A stretch of 64,000 nt of DNA from Stenotrophomonas sp. MYb238 (GTDB taxonomy: Bacteria; Pseudomonadota; Gammaproteobacteria; Xanthomonadales; Xanthomonadaceae). The stretch is from contig NZ_WIDL01000013.1 in the NCBI RefSeq assembly GCF_009496535.1, forward strand, positions 50,672 through 114,671. Direction: 5' to 3'. Below the pieces are notes generated by a model that saw only the letters and a program-made list of their open reading frames with translations, had not been told where the DNA came from and made no database searches. The position numbers and the translations under genes are program-made. Below are positions 17,696-25,267 of this stretch, piece by piece. Each line of letters opens with the position of its first letter. The stretch's first letter is position 1.

Positions 17696-18172
17696 ATGCG
17701 TTTTCGCCCACAGTACGTCCTGACCGCAGTTCTCACCCTTGCGCTCGCCGCCTGCGGCGGTGGCGTGGTGAAACGGGTTTCCGAGCCCGCCGCCGGCATC
17801 CAGCAGCTCACCGTCGGCAACGACGGCAGCTGGGACGTGGAGCTGCGCCTGCGCAACTACAGCTCGATGCCGATGCGCTTTGACGACATCGCGCTGGAGA
17901 TGAAGGTGGGCGACCAGGCGGCTGGCACCCTGAGGGCCGCGCCCGGTCTGTCCATCGGCCCGGAGTCGGCCGACGTGGTCAAGATCCGCCTGCAGCCCAG
18001 CTCGCCGGCCCGCATCGTCATGGCCGACGCCCTGGCCGGCGGCCGCTCGCTGTTCTACGAGCTGGAGGGCACGGTCAAGGCCACGCCCGAAGAGAAGAAG
18101 CAGCGCAGCTTCGAGGTGGACGGGCGCAACAGCCTGAACCAGGCGCCGGGCCTGCCCGGCGTGCTGCGCTGA
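17696..18172 (+). CDS. Small lipoprotein with LEA2/WHy-like domain
   Basis: A 158-residue lipoprotein. MRFRPQYVLTAVLTLALAAC is a type II signal with lipidated Cys20 (LAAC box), followed by GGG. The mature part looks like a single beta-sandwich: VELRLRNYSSMPMRFDDIAL and VADQ-type strands resemble the LEA14/WHy family, whose members often sit in lipoproteins of Xanthomonadaceae. No catalytic residues are visible. The ATG was chosen because it starts the signal peptide and follows GAGGA; an earlier in-frame ATG is not plausible. It is divergent from the receptor gene and 37 bases before an acyl-CoA dehydrogenase gene, so it may share that transcript. The LEA-like call is moderate; the lipoprotein call is strong. 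Confidence 0.82.
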   Translation: MRFRPQYVLTAVLTLALAACGGGVVKRVSEPAAGIQQLTVGNDGSWDVELRLRNYSSMPMRFDDIALEMKVGDQAAGTLRAAPGLSIGPESADVVKIRLQPSSPARIVMADALAGGRSLFYELEGTVKATPEEKKQRSFEVDGRNSLNQAPGLPGVLR

Positions 18173-18209
18173 TCCGCTTCCCCTTTCCGTTTCGTCCGAG
18201 ACCGCACCG

Positions 18210-20000
18210 ATGAGCAACTACAAGGCCCCCGTCACCGACCTCCGTTTCGCCCTGCACGACGTGCTCAAGGCCGAGTCCCTGTTCGCCGCGATGGGCCTGG
18301 AAGACGCCAGCGCCGACGTCATCGACGCCGTGCTGGAGGAAGCCGGCCGCTTCAGCGCCAGCGTGCTGGCCCCGCTCAACGCCGTCGGCGACGAGGCCGG
18401 CTGCACCCTGGACAAGGCCACCGGCGAGGTCACCACCGCCCCGGGCTTCCGGGAAGCCTATGCGCAGTTCGTCGAAGGCGGCTGGACCGGCCTGACCGCG
18501 GCGCCGGAATTCGGCGGCCAAGGCATGCCGGAAACGCTGGGCATGGCGCTGAGCGAGATGGTGTCCTCGGCCAACCTGGCCTGGAGCCTGTTCCCGATGC
18601 TGTCGCACGGCGCGGTCGAGGCGCTCAAGCACTACGGGCAGGACTGGCAGAAGGAAGCCTTCCTCAAGCCGCTGGTGGCCGGCCACTGGACCGGCACCAT
18701 GTGCCTGACCGAGCCGCACGCCGGCACCGACCTGGGCCTGATCAAGACCCGCGCCGAGCCCAACGCCGACGGCAGCCATTCGATCACCGGCACCAAGATC
18801 TTCATCACCGCCGGCGAGCACGACCTCAGCGAGAACATCGTCCACCTGGTGCTGGCCAAGCTGCCCGACGCGCCTCCCGGCCCGAAGGGCATCTCGCTGT
18901 TCGTCACCCCCAAGTACAAGGTCGGCCGCGACGGCGCCATGGGCGAGCGCAACGCCCTGCGCTGCGGCGCGCTGGAACACAAGATGGGCATCCACGGCTC
19001 GTCCACCTGCGTGATGAACTTCGACGGTGCCCAGGGCTACCTGGTCGGCCAGCCGCACAAGGGCCTGCAGGCGATGTTCGTGATGATGAACTCCGCCCGC
19101 CTGGGCGTCGGCATCCAGGGCCTGGCCCAGTCCGAACGCGCCTGGCAGGGCGCGCTGGCCTACGCCCGCGAGCGCCTGCAGTCGCGCGCGCCCGGCGGCG
19201 CGCAGCTGCCGGACAAGCCGGCCGACCCGATCATCGCCCAGCCGGACGTACGGCGCATGCTGCTGTCGATCAAGTCGCTGACCGAGGGCGGCCGCCTGCT
19301 CGCCGCCCACGCCTACACCCAGCTCGACGCCGCGCAGAACGCCGGCGACGCGCAGGTACGCGCCGACGCCGAGACCCTGGTCAGCTTCCTCACGCCCATC
19401 GTCAAGGCCTGCCTGACCGAGTGGAGCATCGAGTGCACCTACAACGCGCAGCAGTGCTTCGGCGGCCACGGCTACATCGCCGAGCACGGCATGGAGCAAC
19501 TGGCGCGCGATGCCCGCATCACCACCCTGTACGAAGGCACCACCGGCATCCAGGCGCTGGACCTGATCGGGCGCAAGACCGCCGTGTCGCAGGGCGCGGG
19601 CCTGAAACTGTTCCTGGCCGAGATCGAGGCGTTCATCGCCGCCAACGCCGGCAACCCCGCCGTGGCCGAGTTCCTGCCGGTGCTGGGCGCCAGGGCGCAG
19701 GAATGGGGCAAGTTGACCATGAACGTGCTGCAGCGCGCCGCCGCCAACCCGGACGAACTGGGTGCGGCCAGCTGGGACTACCTGTTCTACAGCGGCTACG
19801 TCGCGCTGGCCTACTGGTGGGCGCGCGCCGTGGCCGCGACGCAGTCCTCGCCCCATACCGACGGCTTCAAGCAGGCCAAGCTGGAAACCGCGCGCTTCTA
19901 CTACGCGCGCATCCTGCCGCGCACCCTGGCCCATGCCGGCAGCATGGAAAGCGGCGCCGAGCCGCTGATGGCCATGGACGCCGCGCGCTTCGGCGAGTGA
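18210..20000 (+). CDS. Acyl-CoA dehydrogenase, large (DmdC/FadE-like) form
   Basis: A 596-residue flavoprotein that oxidises acyl-CoA to 2-enoyl-CoA in fatty acid or branched thioester breakdown. The length and C-terminal extension fit the longer class that includes 3-methylmercaptopropionyl-CoA dehydrogenase (DmdC). Visible blocks are MCLTEPHAGTDLGLIKTRA and ITGTKIFITAGEHD (FAD site), KMGIHGSSTCVMNFD, QQCFGGHGYIAEHGMEQLAR and LYEGTTGIQALDLIGRK with the catalytic Glu at about 442. The ATG at MSNYKAPVTDLRF is the family's usual start. The gene is followed by an 11-base-stem hairpin. The natural substrate cannot be told from the sequence. Confidence 0.92.
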   Translation: MSNYKAPVTDLRFALHDVLKAESLFAAMGLEDASADVIDAVLEEAGRFSASVLAPLNAVGDEAGCTLDKATGEVTTAPGFREAYAQFVEGGWTGLTAAPEFGGQGMPETLGMALSEMVSSANLAWSLFPMLSHGAVEALKHYGQDWQKEAFLKPLVAGHWTGTMCLTEPHAGTDLGLIKTRAEPNADGSHSITGTKIFITAGEHDLSENIVHLVLAKLPDAPPGPKGISLFVTPKYKVGRDGAMGERNALRCGALEHKMGIHGSSTCVMNFDGAQGYLVGQPHKGLQAMFVMMNSARLGVGIQGLAQSERAWQGALAYARERLQSRAPGGAQLPDKPADPIIAQPDVRRMLLSIKSLTEGGRLLAAHAYTQLDAAQNAGDAQVRADAETLVSFLTPIVKACLTEWSIECTYNAQQCFGGHGYIAEHGMEQLARDARITTLYEGTTGIQALDLIGRKTAVSQGAGLKLFLAEIEAFIAANAGNPAVAEFLPVLGARAQEWGKLTMNVLQRAAANPDELGAASWDYLFYSGYVALAYWWARAVAATQSSPHTDGFKQAKLETARFYYARILPRTLAHAGSMESGAEPLMAMDAARFGE

Positions 20001-20007
20001 ACCCGGC

Positions 20008-20034
20008 CCGGCCGCCATCGACCATGGCGGCCGG
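20008..20034 (+). terminator. Hairpin after the acyl-CoA dehydrogenase gene
   Basis: CCGGCCGCCAT-CGACC-ATGGCGGCCGG is a perfect 11-base stem 7 bases after the stop, followed by only three T residues. It ends just before the -35 box of the next gene, so it probably separates the two transcripts. Confidence 0.65.
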
Positions 20035-20035
20035 C

Positions 20036-20066
20036 TTTACACAAACTGTCACGCTTCGTGTATAAG
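20036..20066 (+). promoter_or_regulatory. Promoter of the HNH endonuclease gene
   Basis: TTTACA/TTACAC at 20036-20042 and TATAAG at 20061-20066 are 18-19 bases apart. The -10 box ends only 11 bases before the ATG, so the transcript would start about 5 bases before the gene. No purine-rich ribosome binding site lies in TGTTTTCCCG, which fits a leaderless or near-leaderless message. Confidence 0.6.
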
Positions 20067-20077
20067 CTGTTTTCCCG

Positions 20078-20743
20078 ATGGAGACAGACACTACACCGCG
20101 TGGTCTGATCGATACCGGAGTCGCCGCATCCGCTCCGGAAGCGGAGTTTTCGCTACCGCCCTCCCTGCACCGCCTTGGTTCCGTGCGCCTGCTGTCGCTG
20201 GACGCCCATGGCCGCGTGCTCGACTGGATCAACTGGCAGGAAGCCTCCTGCCTCTACGCGCGCGGCGCGGTGGCCTGGACCCTGGGCGATCCCTGCCTGC
20301 ATGTGCACGGCGCCACCAACCGCGCCAGCGGGCTGCGCAGCGGCCTGGACCTGCACCCGATCATCGCCTCGCGCGGCCACGCCCGCTCGCGCGCCATCGA
20401 CCCCACGCCCAACCTCACCAACACCGCGCTGTTCGCCCGCGACGCGCAGCTGTGCCTGTACTGCGGCCAGCAGTTCAGCCGCCCGCACCTGACCCGCGAT
20501 CACGTCATGCCGCTGTCCAAGGGCGGCCGCGACATCTGGGAAAACGTGGTCAGTGCCTGCTTCCAGTGCAACTCGCACAAGGCCAACCGCACCCCGCAGC
20601 AGGCCAACATGCCGCTGCTGGCGGTGCCGTACCGGCCGAGCTGGATCGAGCACCTGATCCTGTCCAACCGCAACATCCTGGCCGACCAGATGGCCTTCCT
20701 GAAGGCGCAGCTGCCGAAGAAGGCGTTGCGCCGCAGCGCATGA
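20078..20743 (+). CDS. HNH endonuclease family protein
   Basis: A 221-residue protein with a zinc-finger HNH nuclease domain in its second half: CLYCGQQF (Cys126, Cys129), then LTRDHVMPLSKGG (His142), then IWENVVSACFQCNSHKANRT with the second Cys pair and the late Asn/His. The first half (RLGSVRLLSLDAHGRVLDWI, then WQEASCLYARGAVAW) is the N-terminal region often found in this stand-alone proteobacterial HNH family. No restriction methylase, toxin or phage gene is nearby, so a role in defence cannot be claimed; the family's biological role is unclear. The ATG is nearly at the predicted transcription start. A palindromic repeat follows the stop by 55 bases. Confidence 0.87.
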   Translation: METDTTPRGLIDTGVAASAPEAEFSLPPSLHRLGSVRLLSLDAHGRVLDWINWQEASCLYARGAVAWTLGDPCLHVHGATNRASGLRSGLDLHPIIASRGHARSRAIDPTPNLTNTALFARDAQLCLYCGQQFSRPHLTRDHVMPLSKGGRDIWENVVSACFQCNSHKANRTPQQANMPLLAVPYRPSWIEHLILSNRNILADQMAFLKAQLPKKALRRSA

Positions 20744-20798
20744 TGCCGTGCAATGCCGGCCTTGCCCGGCCCACACGCCACAGGGCCACAACTCCCCC

Positions 20799-20879
20799 GT
20801 AGGAGCGACTTCAGTCGCGACAGGGCCGTACCGGCAACCCTTACCGGGAAGTCTCCATCGCGACTGAAGTCGCTCCTGC
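20799..20879. repeat. SMAG/REP-type paired palindrome, copy 4
   Basis: Begins GTAGGAGCGACTTCAGTCGC; the right arm is its reverse complement except that the last bases read CTCCTGC, not CTCCTAC, so this end has one substitution. The spacer is longer than in copies 2 and 3 and contains a partial duplication (ACCGGCAACCCTTACCGGGAA). It lies between the HNH gene and dxs. Confidence 0.85.
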
Positions 20880-21015
20880 CCGGGCATGCACCGCGGGCCG
20901 CCCTCCCTGAACCGCGGCCTCCGCTTCCGTCATCGCCTGCTCACGCCGTCGGCGGTTTGCTTGCCCCACCCCGGAATGGGGGCGAAAATACCGCTTCGGC
21001 TGAAATACGAAGAAA

Positions 21016-22926
21016 ATGATCGACTCCGTCCGCTACCCGCGCCTGTCGCGCATCCAGACCCCGCACGACCTGCGCGCCTTCGATGAAACGGAGCTGCCCG
21101 CGGTCGCCGGCGAACTGCGCGATTACCTGATCGAATCCGTGGGCCGGAGCGGCGGCCATTTCGCCGCCGGGCTGGGCGTGATCGAACTCACCGTCGCCCT
21201 GCACTACCTCTACGACACCCCGGTCGACCAGCTGGTGTGGGACGTGGGCCACCAGACCTACCCGCACAAGATCCTGACCGGCCGCCGCGACACCATCCAC
21301 ACCGTCAAGCAGAAGGACGGCGTGGCGCCGTTCCCCAAGCGCGAGGAAAGCGAGTACGACACCTTCGGCGTCGGCCATTCCTCCACGTCGATCTCCGCCG
21401 CGCTGGGCATGGCCATCGCCCGCCAGCGCCAGGGCGACGAACGCAGGACGGTGGCGGTGATCGGCGACGGCGCGATGACCGCCGGCATGGCGTTCGAGGC
21501 GCTGGCGCACGCCGGCGGCATGGACGAGGAGCCGAACGTGCTCGTCGTGCTCAACGACAACAACATGTCCATCTCCGAAGCGGTGGGCGGGCTGACCAAG
21601 ATGCTCGGCCGCGCCACCGCCAGCCGCACTCTCAATGCGCTGCGCGAAGGCGGCAAGAAGATCCTCGGCGACAAGCGCCACAGCCCGCCGGCGCGCTTCG
21701 TCAAGCGCTGGGAGGAACAGTGGAAGGGCATGTTCGTGCCGTCCACCGCGTTCGAGCAGATGGGCTTCCACTACACCGGCCCGATCGACGGCCACGACCT
21801 GCCGCTGCTGCTGTCCACCCTGAAGACCCTCAAGGGCAAGAAGGGACCGCACCTGCTGCACATCATGACCACCAAGGGCAAGGGCTACGAGCCGGCCGAG
21901 GGCGACCAGATCGGCTACCACGCCGTCGGCCCGTTCGACCCGAGCAAGGGCCTGCCGGCCAAGAGCGCGCCGAAGAAGCCGACCTACACCGACGTGTTCG
22001 GCGACTGGCTGTGCGATGCCGCCGCCGCCGAACCGCAGCTGATGGGCATCACCCCGGCGATGCGCGAGGGCTCGGGCCTGGTGCGTTTCAGCCGGGAGTA
22101 CCCGCAGCGCTACTTCGACGTGGCCATCGCCGAGCAGCACGCGGTGACGCTGGCCGCGGGCATGGCCACGCAGGGCGCAAAGCCCGTCGTGGCGATCTAC
22201 TCCACCTTCCTGCAGCGCGCCTACGACCAGCTGGTGCACGACGTGGCCATCCAGGACCTGGACGTGCTGTTCGCCGTCGACCGCGCCGGCGTGGTCGGCC
22301 CGGACGGCGCCACCCATGCCGGCAACCTCGACCTGAGCTTTCTGCGCTGCGTGCCGAACATGGTGGTGATGGCGCCGGCCGACGAGGCCGAGTGCCGGCA
22401 GATGCTCAGCACCGGCCTGCAGTACAAGGGACCGGCGGCGGTGCGTTACCCGCGCGGCACCGGCCCGGGTGTCGCGCCCGGCGTCGACCTGTCCACCCTG
22501 CCGATCGGCAAGGCCCAGCTGCGCGCGCAGGGCCACCGCCTGGCCATCCTCGCCTTCGGCTCGACCGTCGCGGCGGCCGAGCAGGTCGGCCGCGAACTCG
22601 GCCTGAGCGTGGTCAATATGCGTTTCGTCAAGCCGCTGGACCGGGCCATGGTGCTCGACCTCGCGCGCACCCACGAAGGCTTCGTCACCGTCGAGGACAA
22701 CGTGGTCGCCGGCGGCGCCGGCTCGGGCGTGTCCGAACTGCTCAACGCCGACGCCATCCTCATGCCGGTGCTGCACCTGGGCCTGCCGGACAGCTTCCAG
22801 CACCACGCCAGCCGCGAGGACCTGCTGTCCGAGGCCGGCATCGATGCCGCCGGCATCCGCGACGCGATCCTGCGGCGCTGGCCTGACGTGCGCACTCCGA
22901 CAGCGCCGATGAGCGCGGCCGGCTGA
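21016..22926 (+). CDS. dxs: 1-deoxy-D-xylulose-5-phosphate synthase
   Basis: Thiamine-diphosphate enzyme that joins pyruvate and glyceraldehyde 3-phosphate in the first step of the MEP isoprenoid pathway, in the cytoplasm. The protein has 636 residues, normal length. N-terminal [20 protein letters not shown] holds the family His; the diphosphate motif is GDGAMTAG at about 150-157 with NDNNMSIS about 30 residues later; the pyrimidine domain has [19 protein letters not shown] with its Glu; the C-terminal domain ([25 protein letters not shown]) is complete. The start [10 protein letters not shown] is preceded by GAAGAAA. No partner genes of isoprenoid synthesis lie beside it. Confidence 0.97.
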   Translation: MIDSVRYPRLSRIQTPHDLRAFDETELPAVAGELRDYLIESVGRSGGHFAAGLGVIELTVALHYLYDTPVDQLVWDVGHQTYPHKILTGRRDTIHTVKQKDGVAPFPKREESEYDTFGVGHSSTSISAALGMAIARQRQGDERRTVAVIGDGAMTAGMAFEALAHAGGMDEEPNVLVVLNDNNMSISEAVGGLTKMLGRATASRTLNALREGGKKILGDKRHSPPARFVKRWEEQWKGMFVPSTAFEQMGFHYTGPIDGHDLPLLLSTLKTLKGKKGPHLLHIMTTKGKGYEPAEGDQIGYHAVGPFDPSKGLPAKSAPKKPTYTDVFGDWLCDAAAAEPQLMGITPAMREGSGLVRFSREYPQRYFDVAIAEQHAVTLAAGMATQGAKPVVAIYSTFLQRAYDQLVHDVAIQDLDVLFAVDRAGVVGPDGATHAGNLDLSFLRCVPNMVVMAPADEAECRQMLSTGLQYKGPAAVRYPRGTGPGVAPGVDLSTLPIGKAQLRAQGHRLAILAFGSTVAAAEQVGRELGLSVVNMRFVKPLDRAMVLDLARTHEGFVTVEDNVVAGGAGSGVSELLNADAILMPVLHLGLPDSFQHHASREDLLSEAGIDAAGIRDAILRRWPDVRTPTAPMSAAG

Positions 22927-23269
22927 GGCCCTCCGGGGCGGCGGCGTCCTGGCGCCACTTCCATCGCCCTTTCCCACCGCGCGCCCGGCACCCCGGGATC
23001 CGCTGCTTATCTGCGCCTCGCATGCATGTGCGCTCCCGGAGGGCTCGCATGGCATGCCTCCTGGTTTCAGGGAATTGGAGGGCGGACAAGGCTGGAAACA
23101 AGGGCTAAGCCGCGCCTCGGCCTACGCCGGTCGCGCTATCGGCATCGCATCGGCGCCACAGGCGGATGTCCATCACGTTTTGATTTCTTGTCGACATCCT
23201 CTGAACGATCCGGAAATGAATCGGCGGATATCTTCACATGCCCGGGGAACGTCAACGCACGGAGGGAGC
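22927..23269. other. Intergenic stretch after dxs
   Basis: 343 bases with no recognised gene. One frame running into the next small gene is open from 23054, but only its last 71 codons have a good start signal. No T-tailed terminator is visible after dxs, and I found no convincing promoter for the small gene. Confidence 0.4.
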
Positions 23270-23485
23270 ATGGGATACAGCGCGCAGTACCTGGCGAACG
23301 AGGAATGGATGGAACTCCATGCCGCATACGTCGCGCACGGCTCCGGACCGGAGTTCTGGCAGGTCTATCAGGAACTGCAGCAGGCGGCCGTCGCGCGGCA
23401 CGGCGAGGCCCGCATCCACATCGTCAACGAACTCGCCAGGGCCGCCGAACACATGGGCGCGATCCACCAGGCCATCCTGGTCTAA
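23270..23485 (+). CDS. Unrecognised 71-residue protein
   Basis: I do not recognise this family. The ATG is preceded by a very strong ribosome binding site (GGAGGGAGC), the best reason to call it a gene. The protein (MGYSAQYLANEEWMELHAAY at its start) appears mainly alpha-helical and acidic in the first half, with alternating charged and hydrophobic positions (EFWQVYQELQQAAVARHGEA, IVNELARAAEHMGAIHQAIL) that could form a helical hairpin. There is no signal peptide or cysteine. A minus-strand gene converges on it with a shared hairpin between. A regulatory or adaptor role is possible but is only a guess. Confidence 0.62.
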   Translation: MGYSAQYLANEEWMELHAAYVAHGSGPEFWQVYQELQQAAVARHGEARIHIVNELARAAEHMGAIHQAILV

Positions 23486-23502
23486 CGCCAGCCGCCAGCA
23501 AT

Positions 23503-23533
23503 GAAAAGCCCAGCCATCGGTCGATGGCTGGGC
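23503..23533 (-). terminator. Intrinsic terminator of the Q/N-rich gene
   Basis: On the minus strand, GCCCAGCCAT pairs with ATGGCTGGGC across a six-base loop (the stem can extend by two more pairs) and is followed by TTTTC. It lies 27 bases after the stop of the minus-strand small gene and may also stop plus-strand transcripts. Confidence 0.82.
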
Positions 23534-23560
23534 CGTTGAGTACGTCCGCGAAGACCGTGC

Positions 23561-23716
23561 TCACTCCTCTTCTTCGTTGCCCTGGCCCGGTGCCTTGCGC
23601 TCCTGGCCCTGGTCCTGCTGCTGGCCGGGCTGCTGCTTCTGGTTCTGGTTGCCCTGCTGGTTCTGCTGCCCGAAATTCTGCTGCGGGTTCGGATTCTGCT
23701 CGCGCTGATTGGTCAT
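23561..23716 (-). CDS. Q/N-rich 51-residue protein of unknown function
   Basis: Starts MTNQREQNPNPQQNFGQQ, with AGGAAG eight bases before the ATG and an intrinsic terminator after the stop, so it looks like a complete single-gene unit. Of its 51 residues 18 are Gln and 8 are Asn, and it ends in four Glu (GNEEEE). It has no Cys, Trp or hydrophobic core and one Phe, so it should be intrinsically disordered and soluble. I do not recognise a family with known function. The long upstream extension of the frame is not supported. Q/N-rich proteins can form assemblies, but nothing here proves that. Confidence 0.7.
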   Translation of the reverse strand: MTNQREQNPNPQQNFGQQNQQGNQNQKQQPGQQQDQGQERKAPGQGNEEEE

Positions 23717-24082
23717 GACGCTCTTCCTGGTAACCACGGCCGTTCGCCGTGACCACGAGCATCCCGTTCCCGCCGTTCGTACGTTGTGCGCAGCCGTCAA
23801 AACCCGGATCACGACGCTGACTGCACCGGCGCGCCTGTACCGCGATGGATGCAGGAGAAGAGGCCGCACACGCGGTTTTTCGCTCTCGTAACAACCGCGG
23901 CACAGAAGCTGTGCCGTGCGACCGATATGTGTCCGTGGCGCAAAGGCCAGGCAGGCTGTAATACCCGCATCGCCGCGTTGTCTGATTCCGTCATGCGCAG
24001 CGCATGCAGGCCGGCGGTATTACCGGCTGACGCGCCGGGCATTACCCGCAGGACGCGCAGGATCCGGTATCGGAAAAAGAAA
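23717..24082. other. Intergenic stretch between the Q/N-rich gene and tRNA-Cys
   Basis: About 370 bases without a supported gene. An inverted pair GTAATACC/GGTATTAC lies around 23959 and 24017, and ATTACCCGC occurs again near 24041; these may be regulatory or repeat remnants. The Q/N-rich gene's promoter should be near 23720-23800 on the minus strand, but no consensus pair is clear. Confidence 0.35.
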
Positions 24083-24105
24083 AAGCCCTGAATCAATCAG
24101 GGCTT
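24083..24105 (-). terminator. Intrinsic terminator of tRNA-Cys
   Basis: On the minus strand, AAGCCCTGA pairs with TCAGGGCTT across a five-base loop and is followed by TTTCTTTTT. It lies four bases after the tRNA 3' end and closes the uvrC-pgsA-tRNA series. Confidence 0.88.
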
Positions 24106-24109
24106 CAAA

Positions 24110-24183
24110 TGGAGGCCTGGGTCGGAATCGAACCGGCGTACGCGGATTTGCAATCCGCTGCATAACCACTCTGCTACCAGGCC
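24110..24183 (-). tRNA. tRNA-Cys (anticodon GCA)
   Basis: A 74-base cloverleaf with encoded CCA. The acceptor stem is GGCCTGG/CCAGGCC with discriminator U, as in cysteine tRNAs; the anticodon loop is TTGCAAA (GCA). It follows pgsA and the tRNA-Gly genes, the same order as pgsA-glyW-cysT in E. coli. Confidence 0.96.
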
Positions 24184-24227
24184 AGAATCTTTTCGAGCTT
24201 ACAGGAGGAAATTTGCCTCCCGATATG

Positions 24228-24247
24228 AAAAAACCCCGCGCGCGGGG
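24228..24247 (-). terminator. Terminator-like hairpin between tRNA-Gly and tRNA-Cys
   Basis: On the minus strand, CCCCGCGCGCGGGG (self-complementary) is followed by TTTTTT. It comes after the second tRNA-Gly and before tRNA-Cys, so tRNA-Cys depends on readthrough or on a promoter I could not find. Confidence 0.78.
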
Positions 24248-24260
24248 CCTTTTCCTTATT

Positions 24261-24336
<76 letters not shown>

Positions 24337-24350
24337 TTTGGGAGCCGTGC

Positions 24351-24379
24351 ATTCTACAGACTTCGTAGGTGTTGCGCCA
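24351..24379 (-). promoter_or_regulatory. Possible promoter of the downstream tRNA-Gly copy
   Basis: On the minus strand, TAGAAT lies 14 bases before the tRNA, the same -10 box as the upstream copy. The -35 region 17 bases away is TGGCGC, a poor match, so this promoter would be weak. Confidence 0.35.
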
Positions 24380-24519
24380 GCTTTTTTAACAACTTTCTTC
24401 ACGCTCCCGGAGGCGTTGGCCATCCGTCGGATACCGCATCCGGCCGCCACGGCCGTCCGCTATCCCTGGGGTGAATCCCTCCGACGACGCTCCATGCAAA
24501 CCCGGAACTTTCATCGATC

Positions 24520-24595
<76 letters not shown>

Positions 24596-24607
24596 TTGGG
24601 AGGCGAA

Positions 24608-24635
24608 ATTCTACATGCAATCGCCTGCCTGTCAA
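24608..24635 (-). promoter_or_regulatory. Strong promoter of tRNA-Gly
   Basis: On the minus strand, a perfect TTGACA and TAGAAT are separated by 16 bases, with the -10 box 12 bases before the tRNA. The -35 box is just after the pgsA stop. Confidence 0.72.
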
Positions 24636-24645
24636 CAGCTCTCTT

Positions 24646-25260
24646 TCATCTTTTTTTCGACTGCGAGCGCGCGGCGATTTCGTCCTCGCGCAGGCTCGGC
24701 CAAGCGGCGCGCAGGTACTGCACGGCCGACACCAGCGTGAGCAACGCGGCGATCGCCAGCGTCCAGTCGCCGATGTGGAAAATCGGCCCGCCCATCCAGA
24801 TGCTCGCCATCGGCGTGTTCGGCGATACCGAGTACAGCAGGCACAGCAGCGCGACCATCTGCGCGGTGGTCTTGATCTTGCCGATCATCGCCACGCGCAC
24901 CTTGGCGCGCTGGCCGATCTCGGCCATCCATTCGCGCAGCGCCGACACCGCGATCTCGCGGCCGACGATCACCGCGGCCCAGAACGCCATCCACGCGGTC
25001 GGATGCCCCTGCACGATCAGGAACAGCGCCACCGCCACCATCAGCTTGTCCGCCACCGGATCGAGGAAGGCGCCGAACGCCGAATGCATCTGGTAGCGGC
25101 GCGCGACCCAGCCATCGAGCCAGTCGGTGATCGCCGCCAGGCCGAAGATCGCGGCCGCGGCGAAGTTGGTCCACGTGTACGGCAGATAGAACACCAGTAC
25201 CAGCACCGGGATCATCACGATCCGCAGCAGTGTCAGCCAGGTGGGTACGGTCAAGGTCAT
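24646..25260 (-). CDS. pgsA: CDP-diacylglycerol--glycerol-3-phosphate 3-phosphatidyltransferase
   Basis: Makes phosphatidylglycerol phosphate in the inner membrane, the committed step to phosphatidylglycerol and cardiolipin. It has 204 residues with several membrane segments (VPTWLTLLRIVMIPVLVLVF, AWMAFWAAVIVG, WTLAIAALLTLVSAV). The CDP-alcohol phosphotransferase motif is present: DWLDGWVARRYQMHSAFGAF followed by LDPVADK, with the Asp, Gly, Ala-Arg, Gly and two Asp residues in order. The start MTLTVPTWLT is 7 bases after the uvrC stop; the frame's longer upstream extension lies inside uvrC and was rejected. The neighbours uvrC upstream and tRNA-Gly/Cys downstream are the order known from E. 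coli. Confidence 0.95.
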   Translation of the reverse strand: MTLTVPTWLTLLRIVMIPVLVLVFYLPYTWTNFAAAAIFGLAAITDWLDGWVARRYQMHSAFGAFLDPVADKLMVAVALFLIVQGHPTAWMAFWAAVIVGREIAVSALREWMAEIGQRAKVRVAMIGKIKTTAQMVALLCLLYSVSPNTPMASIWMGGPIFHIGDWTLAIAALLTLVSAVQYLRAAWPSLREDEIAARSQSKKR

Positions 25261-25267
25261 TACAGCT

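Noticed and set aside
20078-20743. HNH gene as part of a restriction or defence system
   Set aside because: No methyltransferase, helicase, toxin or phage-related neighbour is present; a stand-alone HNH protein alone does not support that claim.
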